A stretch of DNA of 64,000 nucleotides from NORP309 sp964352735 (GCA_964352735.1 CAYGTC010000013.1:1-64000); one strand, 5' to 3'; shown: positions 53,343 through 62,856, counted from the first letter of the stretch. Program-made: numbers and translations. The notes: generated by a model from the sequence alone, not told the origin.

Positions 53343-55147
53343 TGGAGTTTGAATTTAATTTCGGTCAACAAACGCTGGCACAAGGCATCAAAAAGAACGA
53401 AGCCGTCTATGCATCAGTTGCCGGTGTGGCATTACAGCTTTCAAAAGAGGAATTGGTTTTTTTAAACAAAGAAACAGGTAAAAACCATGTCATGACTCAT
53501 CAAGTGTTACAAGCCTTAAGCTTATGTCAACACTTTAAACCACTCGATGAGCACGTGTACACCATTAACCAGAGTATGCCCGAGTTATCAAATCAAGTTC
53601 AAGCAATAGAACAAGTGACTCAATTTTTGATTAAAAATGACTTGCTCATTGAAGAAAATGCTTGGAAAAATAACTTGAAATCTAATAAAGAACAAGAAGA
53701 TATTAAGTCCTCAGGTATGGTCATCAGGTCATGTGATAGGCCTGATCAATTAAGAAGGCTCCTGCAATCATTGGTAAAATATCAAAGAAAGTTCAACACC
53801 ATTTTTCCAGTACAAATTTATGATGATTCGACCAGTGAAAAACAAGAAAAAGCCATTGAAGAAGTTTGTTTAGAATTTAAAACAGAATTGAGCATTAATT
53901 ATTATGGCCGCAGCTGGCAAGATCAATTCATTACCATGCTTAAAACGGAATTTACAGATAGCCATGACGTCATAGATTGGTTATTGGAGTTTAAAGAGGG
54001 CATCTTTACTGGGGGAAGAGTCTGGAATTTTGCACTGTTAAATAATGCAGGAAAAAAGTTTCTTTTCTTCGATGATGATTTTATATTTGAGCCAAGAGTG
54101 TTAAGCGAGTATAACAGAAATCTTAATTTTAATGACAAACCCGATTTAAGTGTTGGTTTCTCATTGAGTCTGAATGACATCAGAGAATCATCGTCGGTCT
54201 ATGAACACGATGTCTTGTCAGAAATGCTTGAAAGTTGCGGACAACGTATTGGTAATTGGTTATCGCAATCAGGTATTTCTTTTTCATCTGTTAAACACTT
54301 GAATTTATTGGAATTACAGAGAATTAATGCCGATTCGGTCATTAAAACAACAGGTAATGGTACTTGGGGGAGCCCGCGTTCAAACAGTAACTCATGGCTG
54401 TATTCACTTGAAGGTCAACATAAACAGGAGTTTTGGAAATCTCGAGAAGTTTACTTGGATAATATTGAAGTGTCAAACTTGATGCACTATTCAGATGAAC
54501 ATGAGTTTTTATCTTTGACAAAGTTCGCACCATCATCAATTGATAATTCAGCCATGACACCGTTTGCATCTCCTATGAATCGAGTTGAAGACCATTTCTT
54601 CAATGCAGTATCACTTTATTGTTATCCGGATCAAGTGTCGTTGCATTATCCATTTATGATGGGTCATATACAAACCACCAAAAGAGATCGTGCAAGTACC
54701 AATCACATTGCAAAAAGGCCCAATATCAATCAATTCATAGCTGATTATGCTTTAACCATCATGCAAACCACAGATGCAAAAGATCCTCAGTTGCGTTTAA
54801 AAACCCTATCAAATTATGTCATGGGCTTAGCAGATTCTAGTGATAAAAACATACACAATCGATTAAAAGAATACTTGTCACAAGTGCATTCGGATATGGT
54901 ATTGACCATGCAAACTCAATTGGAGAAATCACCAGATGCACCGGTTTATTGGCAAGCAGATGTCAGGGAGATTATAGAAGCCAATGGTAAGGCGATATTA
55001 CAAAATGGCCCGCCGATATTGGGTGATTGGCCAGAAGACTTAACCAATGAGCAATGCGTTGAATTAGCCAGAAAAGAATTAACTGATGTAGCAAAAGGAT
55101 TGCAGTTGTGGCCAGATATTTGGACATTCTGCCAAACCAATAAATGA
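53342..55147 (+). CDS. Glycosyltransferase-like protein with N-terminal PqqD-like domain
   Basis: The 601-residue protein has two parts. Residues about 20-105 (VYASVAGVALQLSKEELVFLNKETGKNHVMTHQVLQAL...FLIKNDLLIEE) resemble the winged-helix PqqD/RRE fold. From about 125 a GT-A-like domain follows (MVIRSCDRPDQLRRLLQSL, VQIYDDST) with a DDD metal site at 244-246 (LFFDDDFIF). The C-terminal ~280 residues are unassigned. The gene is embedded in the glycan-export operon (one base overlap upstream, ATGA overlap downstream). It probably transfers a sugar; the N-terminal domain is a pattern-level guess and may be something else. Confidence 0.7.
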   Translation: MEFEFNFGQQTLAQGIKKNEAVYASVAGVALQLSKEELVFLNKETGKNHVMTHQVLQALSLCQHFKPLDEHVYTINQSMPELSNQVQAIEQVTQFLIKNDLLIEENAWKNNLKSNKEQEDIKSSGMVIRSCDRPDQLRRLLQSLVKYQRKFNTIFPVQIYDDSTSEKQEKAIEEVCLEFKTELSINYYGRSWQDQFITMLKTEFTDSHDVIDWLLEFKEGIFTGGRVWNFALLNNAGKKFLFFDDDFIFEPRVLSEYNRNLNFNDKPDLSVGFSLSLNDIRESSSVYEHDVLSEMLESCGQRIGNWLSQSGISFSSVKHLNLLELQRINADSVIKTTGNGTWGSPRSNSNSWLYSLEGQHKQEFWKSREVYLDNIEVSNLMHYSDEHEFLSLTKFAPSSIDNSAMTPFASPMNRVEDHFFNAVSLYCYPDQVSLHYPFMMGHIQTTKRDRASTNHIAKRPNINQFIADYALTIMQTTDAKDPQLRLKTLSNYVMGLADSSDKNIHNRLKEYLSQVHSDMVLTMQTQLEKSPDAPVYWQADVREIIEANGKAILQNGPPILGDWPEDLTNEQCVELARKELTDVAKGLQLWPDIWTFCQTNK

Positions 55148-55950
55148 ATACATGCAGTATTGTCATTGTAAACTATAACACAGGAGATATATTAAAGTGT
55201 GTTGTAGAAAATGCACTTAAAAATACCTGTGTTGATAAAATCATTGTTGTGGATAATGCATCGAACGATAACAGCATGTCATTGCTTGTTGAGCATGCGC
55301 GAGTAAAAAAATACCTGCGTGAGTCTAATTATGGATTTGCCAGTAGCTGCAATTATGGTGCTCAATATGTTGAAAGCGATTATGTAATGTTTTTAAATCC
55401 AGATTGTTTAATAGAAGTTGATACTACAATACAGCTGCTTAAGCACTTTAAAGATAATGCTGTAGTCATGGTAGGTTGCATGGTTAAGAATCCAGATGGA
55501 TCAGAGCAGCGAGCTGCCAGAAGAAGGTTGCCTACCTTTTTCAGAGCAATTAAAACATTCAGTGGTATAGAAAAATGGGCTATAAAGAGTCATTTTTTTT
55601 CGGGAGTCAATTTAAATCATTTACCGTTGCCCAAAACACCCTGTACTGTTGAGGCCATATCTGGCGCATTGATGATGATGCGTATGTCTGTTTTTTTGAA
55701 ATTAAAAGGCTTTGATGAATGTTATCCATTACACTTCGAAGACCTTGATCTGTTCAAAAGAATCATTGATGATGGCCATCAGATTGTTTTTGACCCAGAT
55801 ACCTCAGTGATACACCACCAAGGTACATCATCCCGTACTAACCCAGCAGTGGACCGAATGAAGAAAAAAGGTGCTGAGCTATATTTTCATAAGCATTGTT
55901 CTTTTTTTTCATATCTTGTGATTAAACTGATCAATAAAATGAGGAATTAA
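55144..55950 (+). CDS. GT2 rhamnosyltransferase-like glycosyltransferase
   Basis: The 268-residue GT-A family 2 enzyme has VIVNYNTGDIL, VVDNASNDNS, NPD (FLNPDCLI) as its metal-binding DxD-like motif, and ISGALMMMRMSVF...GFDECYPLHFEDLDL. The pattern is that of WbbL/RfbF-type rhamnosyltransferases that act on dTDP-L-rhamnose, but the sugar is inferred. A short C-terminal basic/hydrophobic tail may touch the membrane. It overlaps the upstream gene by 4 bases and ends the operon with a hairpin. Confidence 0.85.
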   Translation: MNTCSIVIVNYNTGDILKCVVENALKNTCVDKIIVVDNASNDNSMSLLVEHARVKKYLRESNYGFASSCNYGAQYVESDYVMFLNPDCLIEVDTTIQLLKHFKDNAVVMVGCMVKNPDGSEQRAARRRLPTFFRAIKTFSGIEKWAIKSHFFSGVNLNHLPLPKTPCTVEAISGALMMMRMSVFLKLKGFDECYPLHFEDLDLFKRIIDDGHQIVFDPDTSVIHHQGTSSRTNPAVDRMKKKGAELYFHKHCSFFSYLVIKLINKMRN

Positions 55951-55991
55951 CCAATCTGTTGTTTATTCAGTCAATAACAGGTTGGTTAATT
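55945..55991 (+). terminator. Terminator at the end of the glycan operon
   Basis: A 16 bp stem with one G-U pair (AATTAACCAATCTGTT 55945-55960 with 55976-55991) spans the stop codon of the last glycosyltransferase. The loop is 15 bases and the following sequence is T-poor. Confidence 0.6.
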
Positions 55992-56016
55992 CGATTATAA
56001 ATTGAAGTTTCAAATT

Positions 56017-56052
56017 AGAGGCTTCAGCATTGTAGTTATGCAGGGGTCTCAT
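56017..56052. repeat. Short recurrent motif, imperfect palindrome
   Basis: GTTATGCAGGGGTCTCAT (56035-56052) matches the motif at 37-54 with two differences. Just before it GAGGCTTCAGCAT (56018-56030) resembles its inverse, so the pair can fold imperfectly. Purpose unknown. Confidence 0.4.
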
Positions 56053-56122
56053 TAACCCAATATTTCTCCAGTCTACTTTGCCACTTTTACCCTAAAATCC
56101 ATTCTATGATGAAATATTCGGG

Positions 56123-57790
56123 TTAAGTGATCTTTTTGTATTTAATGCGATGTGGTTGCGGTATGTCGCCAAAACGACGCTTATAATCCTGTTCATACTC
56201 GGTATAATTGCCTTCGAAGTACTCAACATGAGAATTGTCTTCAAATGCCAAAATATGTGTTGCAATTCTGTCCAAGAACCAACGGTCATGAGAAATGACC
56301 ATAACAGAACCGGCAAAATTAAGCACCGCTTCCTCTAGAGCTCGAAGTGTTTCAACGTCCAGATCATTGGTTGGTTCATCAAGTAGTAATACATTGCCAC
56401 CTGATTTTAAGACTTTAGCCAATTGCAATCGGTTTCGTTCACCGCCAGAGAGGTTCTTCACCAGTTTTTGCTGGTCCGCTCCTTTGAAATTGAATCGGCT
56501 TAACCAGGCTCTGGCAGGAATTGTGTATTGGCCAATTTTAAGCACCTCATCACCATCACCGACATCTTCCCAAAGTTGTTTGCTGTTATCCAGATCCTCT
56601 CTGCTTTGTTTGACAAAAGCCAGTTCTACAGTTGGTCCAACTTCAACTGCTCCATTGTCGGGTTGTTCAGATCCTTCAATCATATTAAATAAAGTGGATT
56701 TACCCGCACCATTTGGGCCAATGATACCAACAATAGCACCTTGAGGGACTTTAAAGCTCAGATCATCAATGAGGAATTTGTCACCAAAGGCTTTAGAAAC
56801 ATTATTGAATTCAATGACTTTTTCACCGAGCCGAGGCCCTTGAGGGATGAAAATTTGATTGGTTTCATTGCGTGATTGAAATTCTTTGGATTGTAACTCT
56901 TCAAAACGTTTTAAACGCGCCTTTGATTTGGTTCTTTTGCCTTTGGCATTTGATCGGACCCATTCGAGTTCATGCTGAATGGTTTTCATGTGAGAGGCTT
57001 CTTGTCGTTTTTCTTGGATTAAGCGTTGTTCCTTTTGTTGCAACCACTCACTGTAATTGCCTTCATAAGGGATGCCATGTCCTCTGTCTAATTCAAGAAT
57101 CCACTCCGCAACATTATCAAGAAAATACCGATCATGGGTCACAGCAACAATGGTGCCTTTGAAATCTGCCAAAAATCTTTCTAGCCATGCTACAGTTTCA
57201 GCATCTAGGTGATTGGTTGGTTCATCCAACAATAACATGTCGGGTGCTGATAATAATAGTTTGCATAAAGCAACCCGACGTTTCTCTCCGCCTGATAAGA
57301 CCTTAACTTGTTTGTCCCAATCTGGTAAACGCAGCGCATCGGCAGCTTTTTCCAATGTCCTGTCCAAGTCCCAACCATTGACAGATTCAATTTTATCCTG
57401 AAGTTCAGCTTGTTTGGCCAAGAGATTATTCATTTCATCATCGCTCATGTCTTCGCCAAATTTCATTGAAATTTCATCAAATTCATCTAGCAAGGATTTG
57501 ACCGCGCTGATACCCAACTCGACATTCTGCTTAACGGTTTTTTCTTCATCAAGTTCAGGTTCTTGAGATAAGTAACCAATATTTATGCCAGGTTGTGGCC
57601 TGGCTTCACCATTATAATCTTTATCGATACCTGCCATGATACGCAGTACGGTTGATTTACCTGCTCCATTGAGTCCTAAAACGCCAATTTTTGCACCAGG
57701 AAAAAAACTCAAAGATATGTCTTTAATGATGACCTTATTGGGTGGAACCGTCTTGCTGACCCGGTTCATCGTATAAATATATTGTGCCAT
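56123..57790 (-). CDS. ettA: Energy-dependent translational throttle protein EttA
   Basis: The 555-residue ABC-F ATPase has two ABC domains with Walker A motifs GLNGAGKST and GPNGAGKST and signatures LSGGEKRRVALCKLL and LSGGERNRLQLAKVL. A linker between them holds the P-site tRNA interaction motif region (ILELDRGHGIPYEGNYSEWLQQKEQRL). The start MAQYIYTMNRVSKTVPP is that of EttA. It binds the ribosomal E site and links initiation of elongation to the ATP/ADP ratio. It lies divergent from the lipoprotein peptidase gene. Confidence 0.95.
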   Translation of the reverse strand: MAQYIYTMNRVSKTVPPNKVIIKDISLSFFPGAKIGVLGLNGAGKSTVLRIMAGIDKDYNGEARPQPGINIGYLSQEPELDEEKTVKQNVELGISAVKSLLDEFDEISMKFGEDMSDDEMNNLLAKQAELQDKIESVNGWDLDRTLEKAADALRLPDWDKQVKVLSGGEKRRVALCKLLLSAPDMLLLDEPTNHLDAETVAWLERFLADFKGTIVAVTHDRYFLDNVAEWILELDRGHGIPYEGNYSEWLQQKEQRLIQEKRQEASHMKTIQHELEWVRSNAKGKRTKSKARLKRFEELQSKEFQSRNETNQIFIPQGPRLGEKVIEFNNVSKAFGDKFLIDDLSFKVPQGAIVGIIGPNGAGKSTLFNMIEGSEQPDNGAVEVGPTVELAFVKQSREDLDNSKQLWEDVGDGDEVLKIGQYTIPARAWLSRFNFKGADQQKLVKNLSGGERNRLQLAKVLKSGGNVLLLDEPTNDLDVETLRALEEAVLNFAGSVMVISHDRWFLDRIATHILAFEDNSHVEYFEGNYTEYEQDYKRRFGDIPQPHRIKYKKIT

Positions 57791-57820
57791 TTTATGATGT
57801 GATCTGTAAAAAAAACCATC

Positions 57821-57849
57821 TTACAATATTCTGAGGCTTTTAGTATAAT
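57821..57849 (+). promoter_or_regulatory. Promoter for the prolyl oligopeptidase gene
   Basis: TTACAA (57821-57826) and a consensus TATAAT (57844-57849) are exactly 17 bp apart. The ATG follows 31 bp after the -10. Confidence 0.65.
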
Positions 57850-57880
57850 AAATTCGCAAATTACAAAGCGAGATAAAACC

Positions 57881-60019
57881 ATGTGCAAAAAATTACTATT
57901 GATATTGGCAACTGTCACCTTAATGGCAGGTTGTGGAACAAGCGATAAGAGACTCAATGTCAATCAAAAAGAACAGATAGCGTACCCACAAACAAAAGCA
58001 GTCAATGTTGTAGATAATTATTTTGGTAAAAATGTCAAAGATCCATACCGTTGGTTGGAAGATGATCGTTCTCAAGAGACTGAACAATGGGTTGAATCTC
58101 AAAATAAAGTCACCAATGCATATCTCAAAAACATTCCATATCGTCAACAGATCAAAGATAAACTGACGCAAATGTGGAATTATGAAAAAATCACAGCACC
58201 TTTTACAGAGGGCGCATACACATACTATTATAAAAATGATGGGTTACAAAACCAGTACGTACTTTACCGTAAAAAAGGCGATGGCCCAAGTGAGGTTTTT
58301 CTTGATCCAAATACGTTCAGTAAAGATGGCACCACTTCCTTGGGTCAAGTCAGTTTCTCAAAAGACAGTCAATATGTGGCTTACAGTATCTCAGAGGGTG
58401 GCAGTGATTGGCGCAAGATCATTGTGCTTGATGTCGAGTCAAAACAACAAATTGAAGACACATTGGTAGACATCAAATTCAGTAGCATTTCATGGTTATC
58501 AAACAAAGGTTTTTATTATTCAAGTTACGATAAACCACAAGGCAGTGAATTGTCTGCAAAAACCGATCAACACAAACTGTATTTTCATAAACTGGGCACA
58601 AAACAGTCTGATGATCAAGTGGTATTTGGTGCCACTCAAGAACAAAAGAGTCGGTATGTGGGCGGAAATGTAACAGAAGATGATCGTTATTTAGTAATTT
58701 CAGCAGCCAATGCAACCTATGGGAATAAATTATATCTACAAAATCTCAGTTCACAAGATAAAGCCTTAATCACGATTTTAGACGAATCCAATTCAGATAC
58801 TTATGTCATTGATAACTTGGATTCAACTTTGTATTTGGTGACAGATTTCAATGCGCCGAATAAAAAAATTGTAACTGTTAATGCGAGCAATCCGACACCA
58901 AAGAACTGGAAAGATTTTATTGCTGAAACAGAATACACCATGGAGCCAAGTATTGGTTCAGGTTATTTTTTTGTGGAATACATGATTGATGCCATTTCAC
59001 AAGTTAAACAATATGACTATAAAGGTAAATTTATTCGCGAATTAAAATTACCTGGTTTAGGAAGTATTGAAGGTTTGAAAGGTAAAAAAGAAGATAAAAA
59101 TCTCTATTTTTCATTCACCAACTATTATACTCCAGGCACCATTTATTCATTTGATGCTCAATCTGGTCGTTCTCAAACTTATCGCCAATCCAAAATCGCA
59201 TTTAACCCAGATGATTACCAATCACAACAAGCCTTCTACCGTTCTAAAGACGGAACCAAAGTACCGATGATTATCACACATAAAAAAGGCCTTAAATTGA
59301 ATGGTAAGAACCCAACCATACTTTACGGATATGGTGGTTTTAATGTCAGTTTAACACCACGATTCAGTGTTACCAACGCCGCTTGGTTGGATATGGGTGG
59401 CGTTTATGCTGTCGCAAACCTTCGCGGTGGTGGTGAATATGGTAAAAAATGGCATGTTGCAGGCACTCAGATGCAAAAACAGAATGTGTTTGATGACTTT
59501 ATCGCTGCTGCTGAGTACTTAATTGATGAAAACTATACCACCAATAGTCATTTGGCCATTAGAGGGGGGTCAAACGGCGGATTGTTGGTTGGGGCTGTAA
59601 TGACACAGCGCCCCGATTTGGCCAGAGTAGCCTTGCCTGCAGTAGGTGTTTTGGATATGTTGCGTTATCATACTTTTACATCAGGGGCTGGTTGGGCTTA
59701 TGACTATGGTACCTCTGAACAAAGCCAAGACATGTTTGAATATTTATTGGCATATTCGCCAGTGCATAATGTTAAAAACGATGTGGTGTATCCAGCAACA
59801 TTGGTGACCACAGGCGATCATGATGACCGAGTGGTTCCGGCGCATTCTTTCAAGTTTGCTGCCGAACTACAAGCCAAAGGAGCAAAAACACACCCTTTAT
59901 TGATCAGAATTGAAACTGATGCAGGCCATGGTGCTGGTACGCCTGTGTCAAAAACCATAGAACAATATGCGGACATTTTTGCTTTTACTCTTTACAACAT
60001 GGGTGTTAAAAAGTTGTAA
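57881..60019 (+). CDS. Prolyl oligopeptidase (S9A) lipoprotein
   Basis: The 712-residue enzyme carries a lipoprotein signal (MCKKLLLILATVTLMAGC, lipobox LMAGC, Cys18). A seven-bladed propeller (about 100-420) gates the C-terminal alpha/beta-hydrolase with Ser in RGGSNGGLL, the Asp in GDHDDRVVP and the His in DAGHGAG. It would cut short proline-containing peptides in the periplasm or at the outer membrane. Full length, with all catalytic parts present. Monocistronic, with a good promoter. Confidence 0.92.
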   Translation: MCKKLLLILATVTLMAGCGTSDKRLNVNQKEQIAYPQTKAVNVVDNYFGKNVKDPYRWLEDDRSQETEQWVESQNKVTNAYLKNIPYRQQIKDKLTQMWNYEKITAPFTEGAYTYYYKNDGLQNQYVLYRKKGDGPSEVFLDPNTFSKDGTTSLGQVSFSKDSQYVAYSISEGGSDWRKIIVLDVESKQQIEDTLVDIKFSSISWLSNKGFYYSSYDKPQGSELSAKTDQHKLYFHKLGTKQSDDQVVFGATQEQKSRYVGGNVTEDDRYLVISAANATYGNKLYLQNLSSQDKALITILDESNSDTYVIDNLDSTLYLVTDFNAPNKKIVTVNASNPTPKNWKDFIAETEYTMEPSIGSGYFFVEYMIDAISQVKQYDYKGKFIRELKLPGLGSIEGLKGKKEDKNLYFSFTNYYTPGTIYSFDAQSGRSQTYRQSKIAFNPDDYQSQQAFYRSKDGTKVPMIITHKKGLKLNGKNPTILYGYGGFNVSLTPRFSVTNAAWLDMGGVYAVANLRGGGEYGKKWHVAGTQMQKQNVFDDFIAAAEYLIDENYTTNSHLAIRGGSNGGLLVGAVMTQRPDLARVALPAVGVLDMLRYHTFTSGAGWAYDYGTSEQSQDMFEYLLAYSPVHNVKNDVVYPATLVTTGDHDDRVVPAHSFKFAAELQAKGAKTHPLLIRIETDAGHGAGTPVSKTIEQYADIFAFTLYNMGVKKL

Positions 60020-60056
60020 GTGATGTCATTTAATTACTCATCAGTCAAGGTGATCC

Positions 60057-61544
60057 ATGACAGAAAAAAGTGAACTGTATGCTGCGGTAGATTTGGGCTC
60101 AAACTCATTTCATATGATCGTTGCTGAAATCATTGACAATCAACTGCATGTGATTGATTGCCATAAAGATATGGTACGTTTAGCCAATGGACTAGATAAA
60201 AAAGGTTATCTGTCTAAAGAAAAAATGGATCAGGCGATTTTATCTTTAGAAAAGATTGCTCAAAGAATTGCCCACATTCCTAAAAAAAACTTAAGGGTTG
60301 TGGGCACCAATACTTTAAGAAAAGCCAAAAATGCCCATGACTTTATGGATAGAGCGTCGCAAGCTCTGGATAAACCCATTGATATCATTTCTGGGCGAGA
60401 AGAAGCCAGGATACTGTATTTAGGTGTTGCACACTCCTTACCAAACAAACAGGGCAAACGTTTGGTCATTGATATTGGCGGTGGATCAACAGAATTAATT
60501 ATTGGTGAAGAATTTACGCCATTATTGCGAGAAAGTTTGCACATGGGCTGTGTCAGCTATACAAAGAAATTTTTTGCAGATGGCAAAATTTCAGAACAAA
60601 ATTGGAACCAAGCGGTATTGAATGCCAGAAGACAACTGATGCCGATTGTTTCAAGGTACAGCAATCAAGGTTGGGATGTGGTGATTGGTGCTTCAGGCAG
60701 TATGCGTTCAACGGCTAAAGTGATCATTGCTTGTGGTTATTCTGTCTATGGCATCAATGATAAAAGTTTAAATGAATTAATCAATAGATGTTTATCATTG
60801 GGGGCGATTGAAAAATTAAATCTCATTAATGGATTGAGTACACGCAGACAGCCTGTTTTTATTGGGGGTCTTGCCATTATTAAAGCCCTATTTGATTCGT
60901 TATTACTGCAAGATGTCATCAGCAGTACAGGTGCCTTGCGTGAAGGGATTGTGTATTATCTGAGCGGTCGCTTGCATCATAATGATGTACGCAAGAGAAC
61001 CATAGAGAAGCTTTCAAAACAGTTTATGATTGATCAGGCCCAAAGTCTTCGGGTCAAGAACAGTGTAGATGCATTGGTTAAAGTCAGCAATCTTCGTTTA
61101 ACAGAAATGCAAGACAATTTATTAATGTGGTCAGCGCAATTACATGAGTTGGGTTTAAACATCGCTCATTCGCATTTTGAAAAACATGCGGCATATATTT
61201 TAACCAATGCTGATATGCCAGGTTTTTCCAATCATGAACAATTAAAGTTAGCTGTATTAGTGGCTTTGCAAAGAAGAAAGATTAAGAAAGAATGGCTACA
61301 AAAACTGTCGCCTACTCAGTATAAAAAGCTCTTGCCTTTGATTATTATTTTACGTTTGGGTGTGTTATTTAACAGGCAAAGAATTGACAAACATCCACAG
61401 TTAAAAAAATTGAGTATTGACAAAAATCAGGTGGTATTGAAGTTTGGTGATAACTGGTTAAATCATCACCCATTAACTGATGCTGATTTGCAGTCCGAAG
61501 TACGTTATTTACAAGCCATGGATATCAGTTATGATATTGGATAA
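60057..61544 (+). CDS. ppx: Ppx/GppA-family exopolyphosphatase
   Basis: The 495-residue protein has an ASKHA-fold N-terminal half with AAVDLGSNSFHMIVAEI, REEARILYLGVAHSL, and DIGGGSTELIIGEE (phosphate-binding), followed by a helical C-terminal HD-like region (WSAQLHELGLNIAHSHFEKHAAYIL). It hydrolyses polyphosphate or pppGpp. Ppx and GppA are hard to separate; length and the C-terminal domain fit Ppx. AAGG upstream supports the ATG. The next gene is on the other strand. Confidence 0.92.
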   Translation: MTEKSELYAAVDLGSNSFHMIVAEIIDNQLHVIDCHKDMVRLANGLDKKGYLSKEKMDQAILSLEKIAQRIAHIPKKNLRVVGTNTLRKAKNAHDFMDRASQALDKPIDIISGREEARILYLGVAHSLPNKQGKRLVIDIGGGSTELIIGEEFTPLLRESLHMGCVSYTKKFFADGKISEQNWNQAVLNARRQLMPIVSRYSNQGWDVVIGASGSMRSTAKVIIACGYSVYGINDKSLNELINRCLSLGAIEKLNLINGLSTRRQPVFIGGLAIIKALFDSLLLQDVISSTGALREGIVYYLSGRLHHNDVRKRTIEKLSKQFMIDQAQSLRVKNSVDALVKVSNLRLTEMQDNLLMWSAQLHELGLNIAHSHFEKHAAYILTNADMPGFSNHEQLKLAVLVALQRRKIKKEWLQKLSPTQYKKLLPLIIILRLGVLFNRQRIDKHPQLKKLSIDKNQVVLKFGDNWLNHHPLTDADLQSEVRYLQAMDISYDIG

Positions 61545-61562
61545 TTGTGGTAAGTAGCAATG

Positions 61563-61602
61563 AATAAGCCATCCATCATGGGAGTTTGATGACTGGCTTA
61601 TT
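61563..61602 (+). terminator. Hairpin after ppx
   Basis: A 9 bp stem (AATAAGCCA 61563-61571 with TGGCTTATT 61594-61602) with a further inner CATCA/TGATG pair lies 18 bp beyond the ppx stop. It has a short TTTAA follow-up, so it is moderate as a terminator. Confidence 0.6.
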
Positions 61603-61617
61603 TAACTAGTGTATTTA

Positions 61618-61743
61618 AGAGACCTTGGCTCGATTCGTGAATGAAGATAAAAAGTTTAAAAAAGCGTCCTTCTGAGTTTTGCGTCTTGACTGACACATTT
61701 TTAATTCTTTTTTTTCAATCACCCAGAATCAAGCAAAGGTCTT
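61618..61743. repeat. Dispersed intergenic element, copy 3 (full)
   Basis: The core at 61679-61738 matches copies 1 and 2 with few changes. The 5' flank (61629-61648) is identical to copy 2. An extra ~15 bp in the centre makes this copy longer (about 126 bp). AGAGACC begins it at 61618, and the far end reads GGTCTT at 61738-61743. It sits between the convergent ppx and TraB/GumN-like genes. Confidence 0.8.
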
Positions 61744-61892
61744 ATAGATAAGTGGATCACTAAAAGGAATGCCGGCAAGAAGATATTCTTGCCCATCAGC
61801 TAAACTGTCTCCATCTCAATAATAATACTGTTATTGTCGGAGCCAACATTAGGCAATACTCTCAGCATTGGAGGTGTCTGCTAATAATGTGA
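61744..61892. other. Intergenic remainder downstream of the TraB/GumN-like gene
   Basis: Apart from the repeat and terminator, the gap holds a small perfect stem (GGCAAGAA 61774-61781, TTCTTGCC 61786-61793, loop GATA). It could terminate the minus-strand gene, though it is about 100 bp past its stop. No gene is visible. Confidence 0.45.
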
Positions 61893-62771
61893 TTATTTCG
61901 ACAAATCCCAGGCATCGATCCAGTTCACTTGATCTGGTTTAAGTTTAAATTCCTTCATCATAACCCTGGCCATTTCAGGCATATGTGCAGCGCCATAAAA
62001 TATGGCAAATTTCTTGTGGCCTTTTTCTATTTGTTCTCTGAGAACTTTGAGGGCTTTGAGATTGCGAGTACTGATAATGGTTGAGCCTTCTTCGCCTTCT
62101 AATACATCCATAACAGGATCCATATGCATGAATTGTTTGGCGGCAATGATTTTTAAATCTCTTTCTCTTTGTGGTGACATCAATGCCATGATCAAATCCA
62201 TATCATTGACCGCATTGGGGTTAGTTGCTTGTTGCTGTAATCCAACCAGCCACATGCGCAAAAACATAGAGAGAAAAGACTCACCTTTATCATTCATGCT
62301 TTTTTGAAAGTCAGTGGGAGAAATGTCTGCATGAACAAAATTTTTCGGTGAGTAATCAACTTCCTCCAACTGAAAAGTCAATCCAAGTACATTCTTCATG
62401 CCCACTTGAAAAGCAGATAACAGGCTTTTGCTTTCATTTGCACTGTTGTCATCAACTGTTGTGCCTTGTTCAGCAACTAATTCATACAAGACCACGTCAT
62501 AGGTCTTGAATAGCTCATTCAGTTGTTGGTAATAGGTTTTATCAGCGATGTGAACTGCGCTGATTAAATCAACATACATGTCATTAGGTATACCGCTGTT
62601 AGGCACATAGCGAGCATTGGCTAGTTGGAGTGCGACAGGGTTATCATCCTTATCATTTTTTATGCGTAAAAATTGTGCATTATTCTGCTCTGTAACGGGT
62701 ACATTTTTTAAATCTTTCGCTTGAATTAGAACAGGCAATAATACAAACAGCAACGCTATAAAATATCTCAT
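61893..62771 (-). CDS. Secreted TraB/GumN/TIKI-family protein
   Basis: The 292-residue precursor has a signal peptide (MRYFIALLFVLLPVLIQA). The two hallmark stretches of the TraB/PrgY/GumN (TIKI) family are visible: LISAVHIADKTYYQQL with the following VVLYELV (about 69-98), and GHKKFAIFYGAAHMPEM near 257-273. Members of this group include metal-dependent TIKI proteases and the xanthan-related GumN, but catalytic activity of most bacterial ones is unproven. It should be periplasmic. It diverges from the LOG gene. Confidence 0.75.
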   Translation of the reverse strand: MRYFIALLFVLLPVLIQAKDLKNVPVTEQNNAQFLRIKNDKDDNPVALQLANARYVPNSGIPNDMYVDLISAVHIADKTYYQQLNELFKTYDVVLYELVAEQGTTVDDNSANESKSLLSAFQVGMKNVLGLTFQLEEVDYSPKNFVHADISPTDFQKSMNDKGESFLSMFLRMWLVGLQQQATNPNAVNDMDLIMALMSPQRERDLKIIAAKQFMHMDPVMDVLEGEEGSTIISTRNLKALKVLREQIEKGHKKFAIFYGAAHMPEMARVMMKEFKLKPDQVNWIDAWDLSK

Positions 62772-62847
62772 AAGTCCAAATGTGAGTTAAGTCAATAACA
62801 ATATTGAGGGCAAAATGCTGGAGTTCAAGTGATATTAAAAAGAATGT

Positions 62848-62856
62848 TGTTATAAT
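62848..62856 (+). promoter_or_regulatory. Extended -10 promoter for the LOG-family gene
   Basis: TGTTATAAT matches the TGnTATAAT consensus and lies 74 bp before the LOG ATG on the plus strand. No clear -35 accompanies it. Confidence 0.5.
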
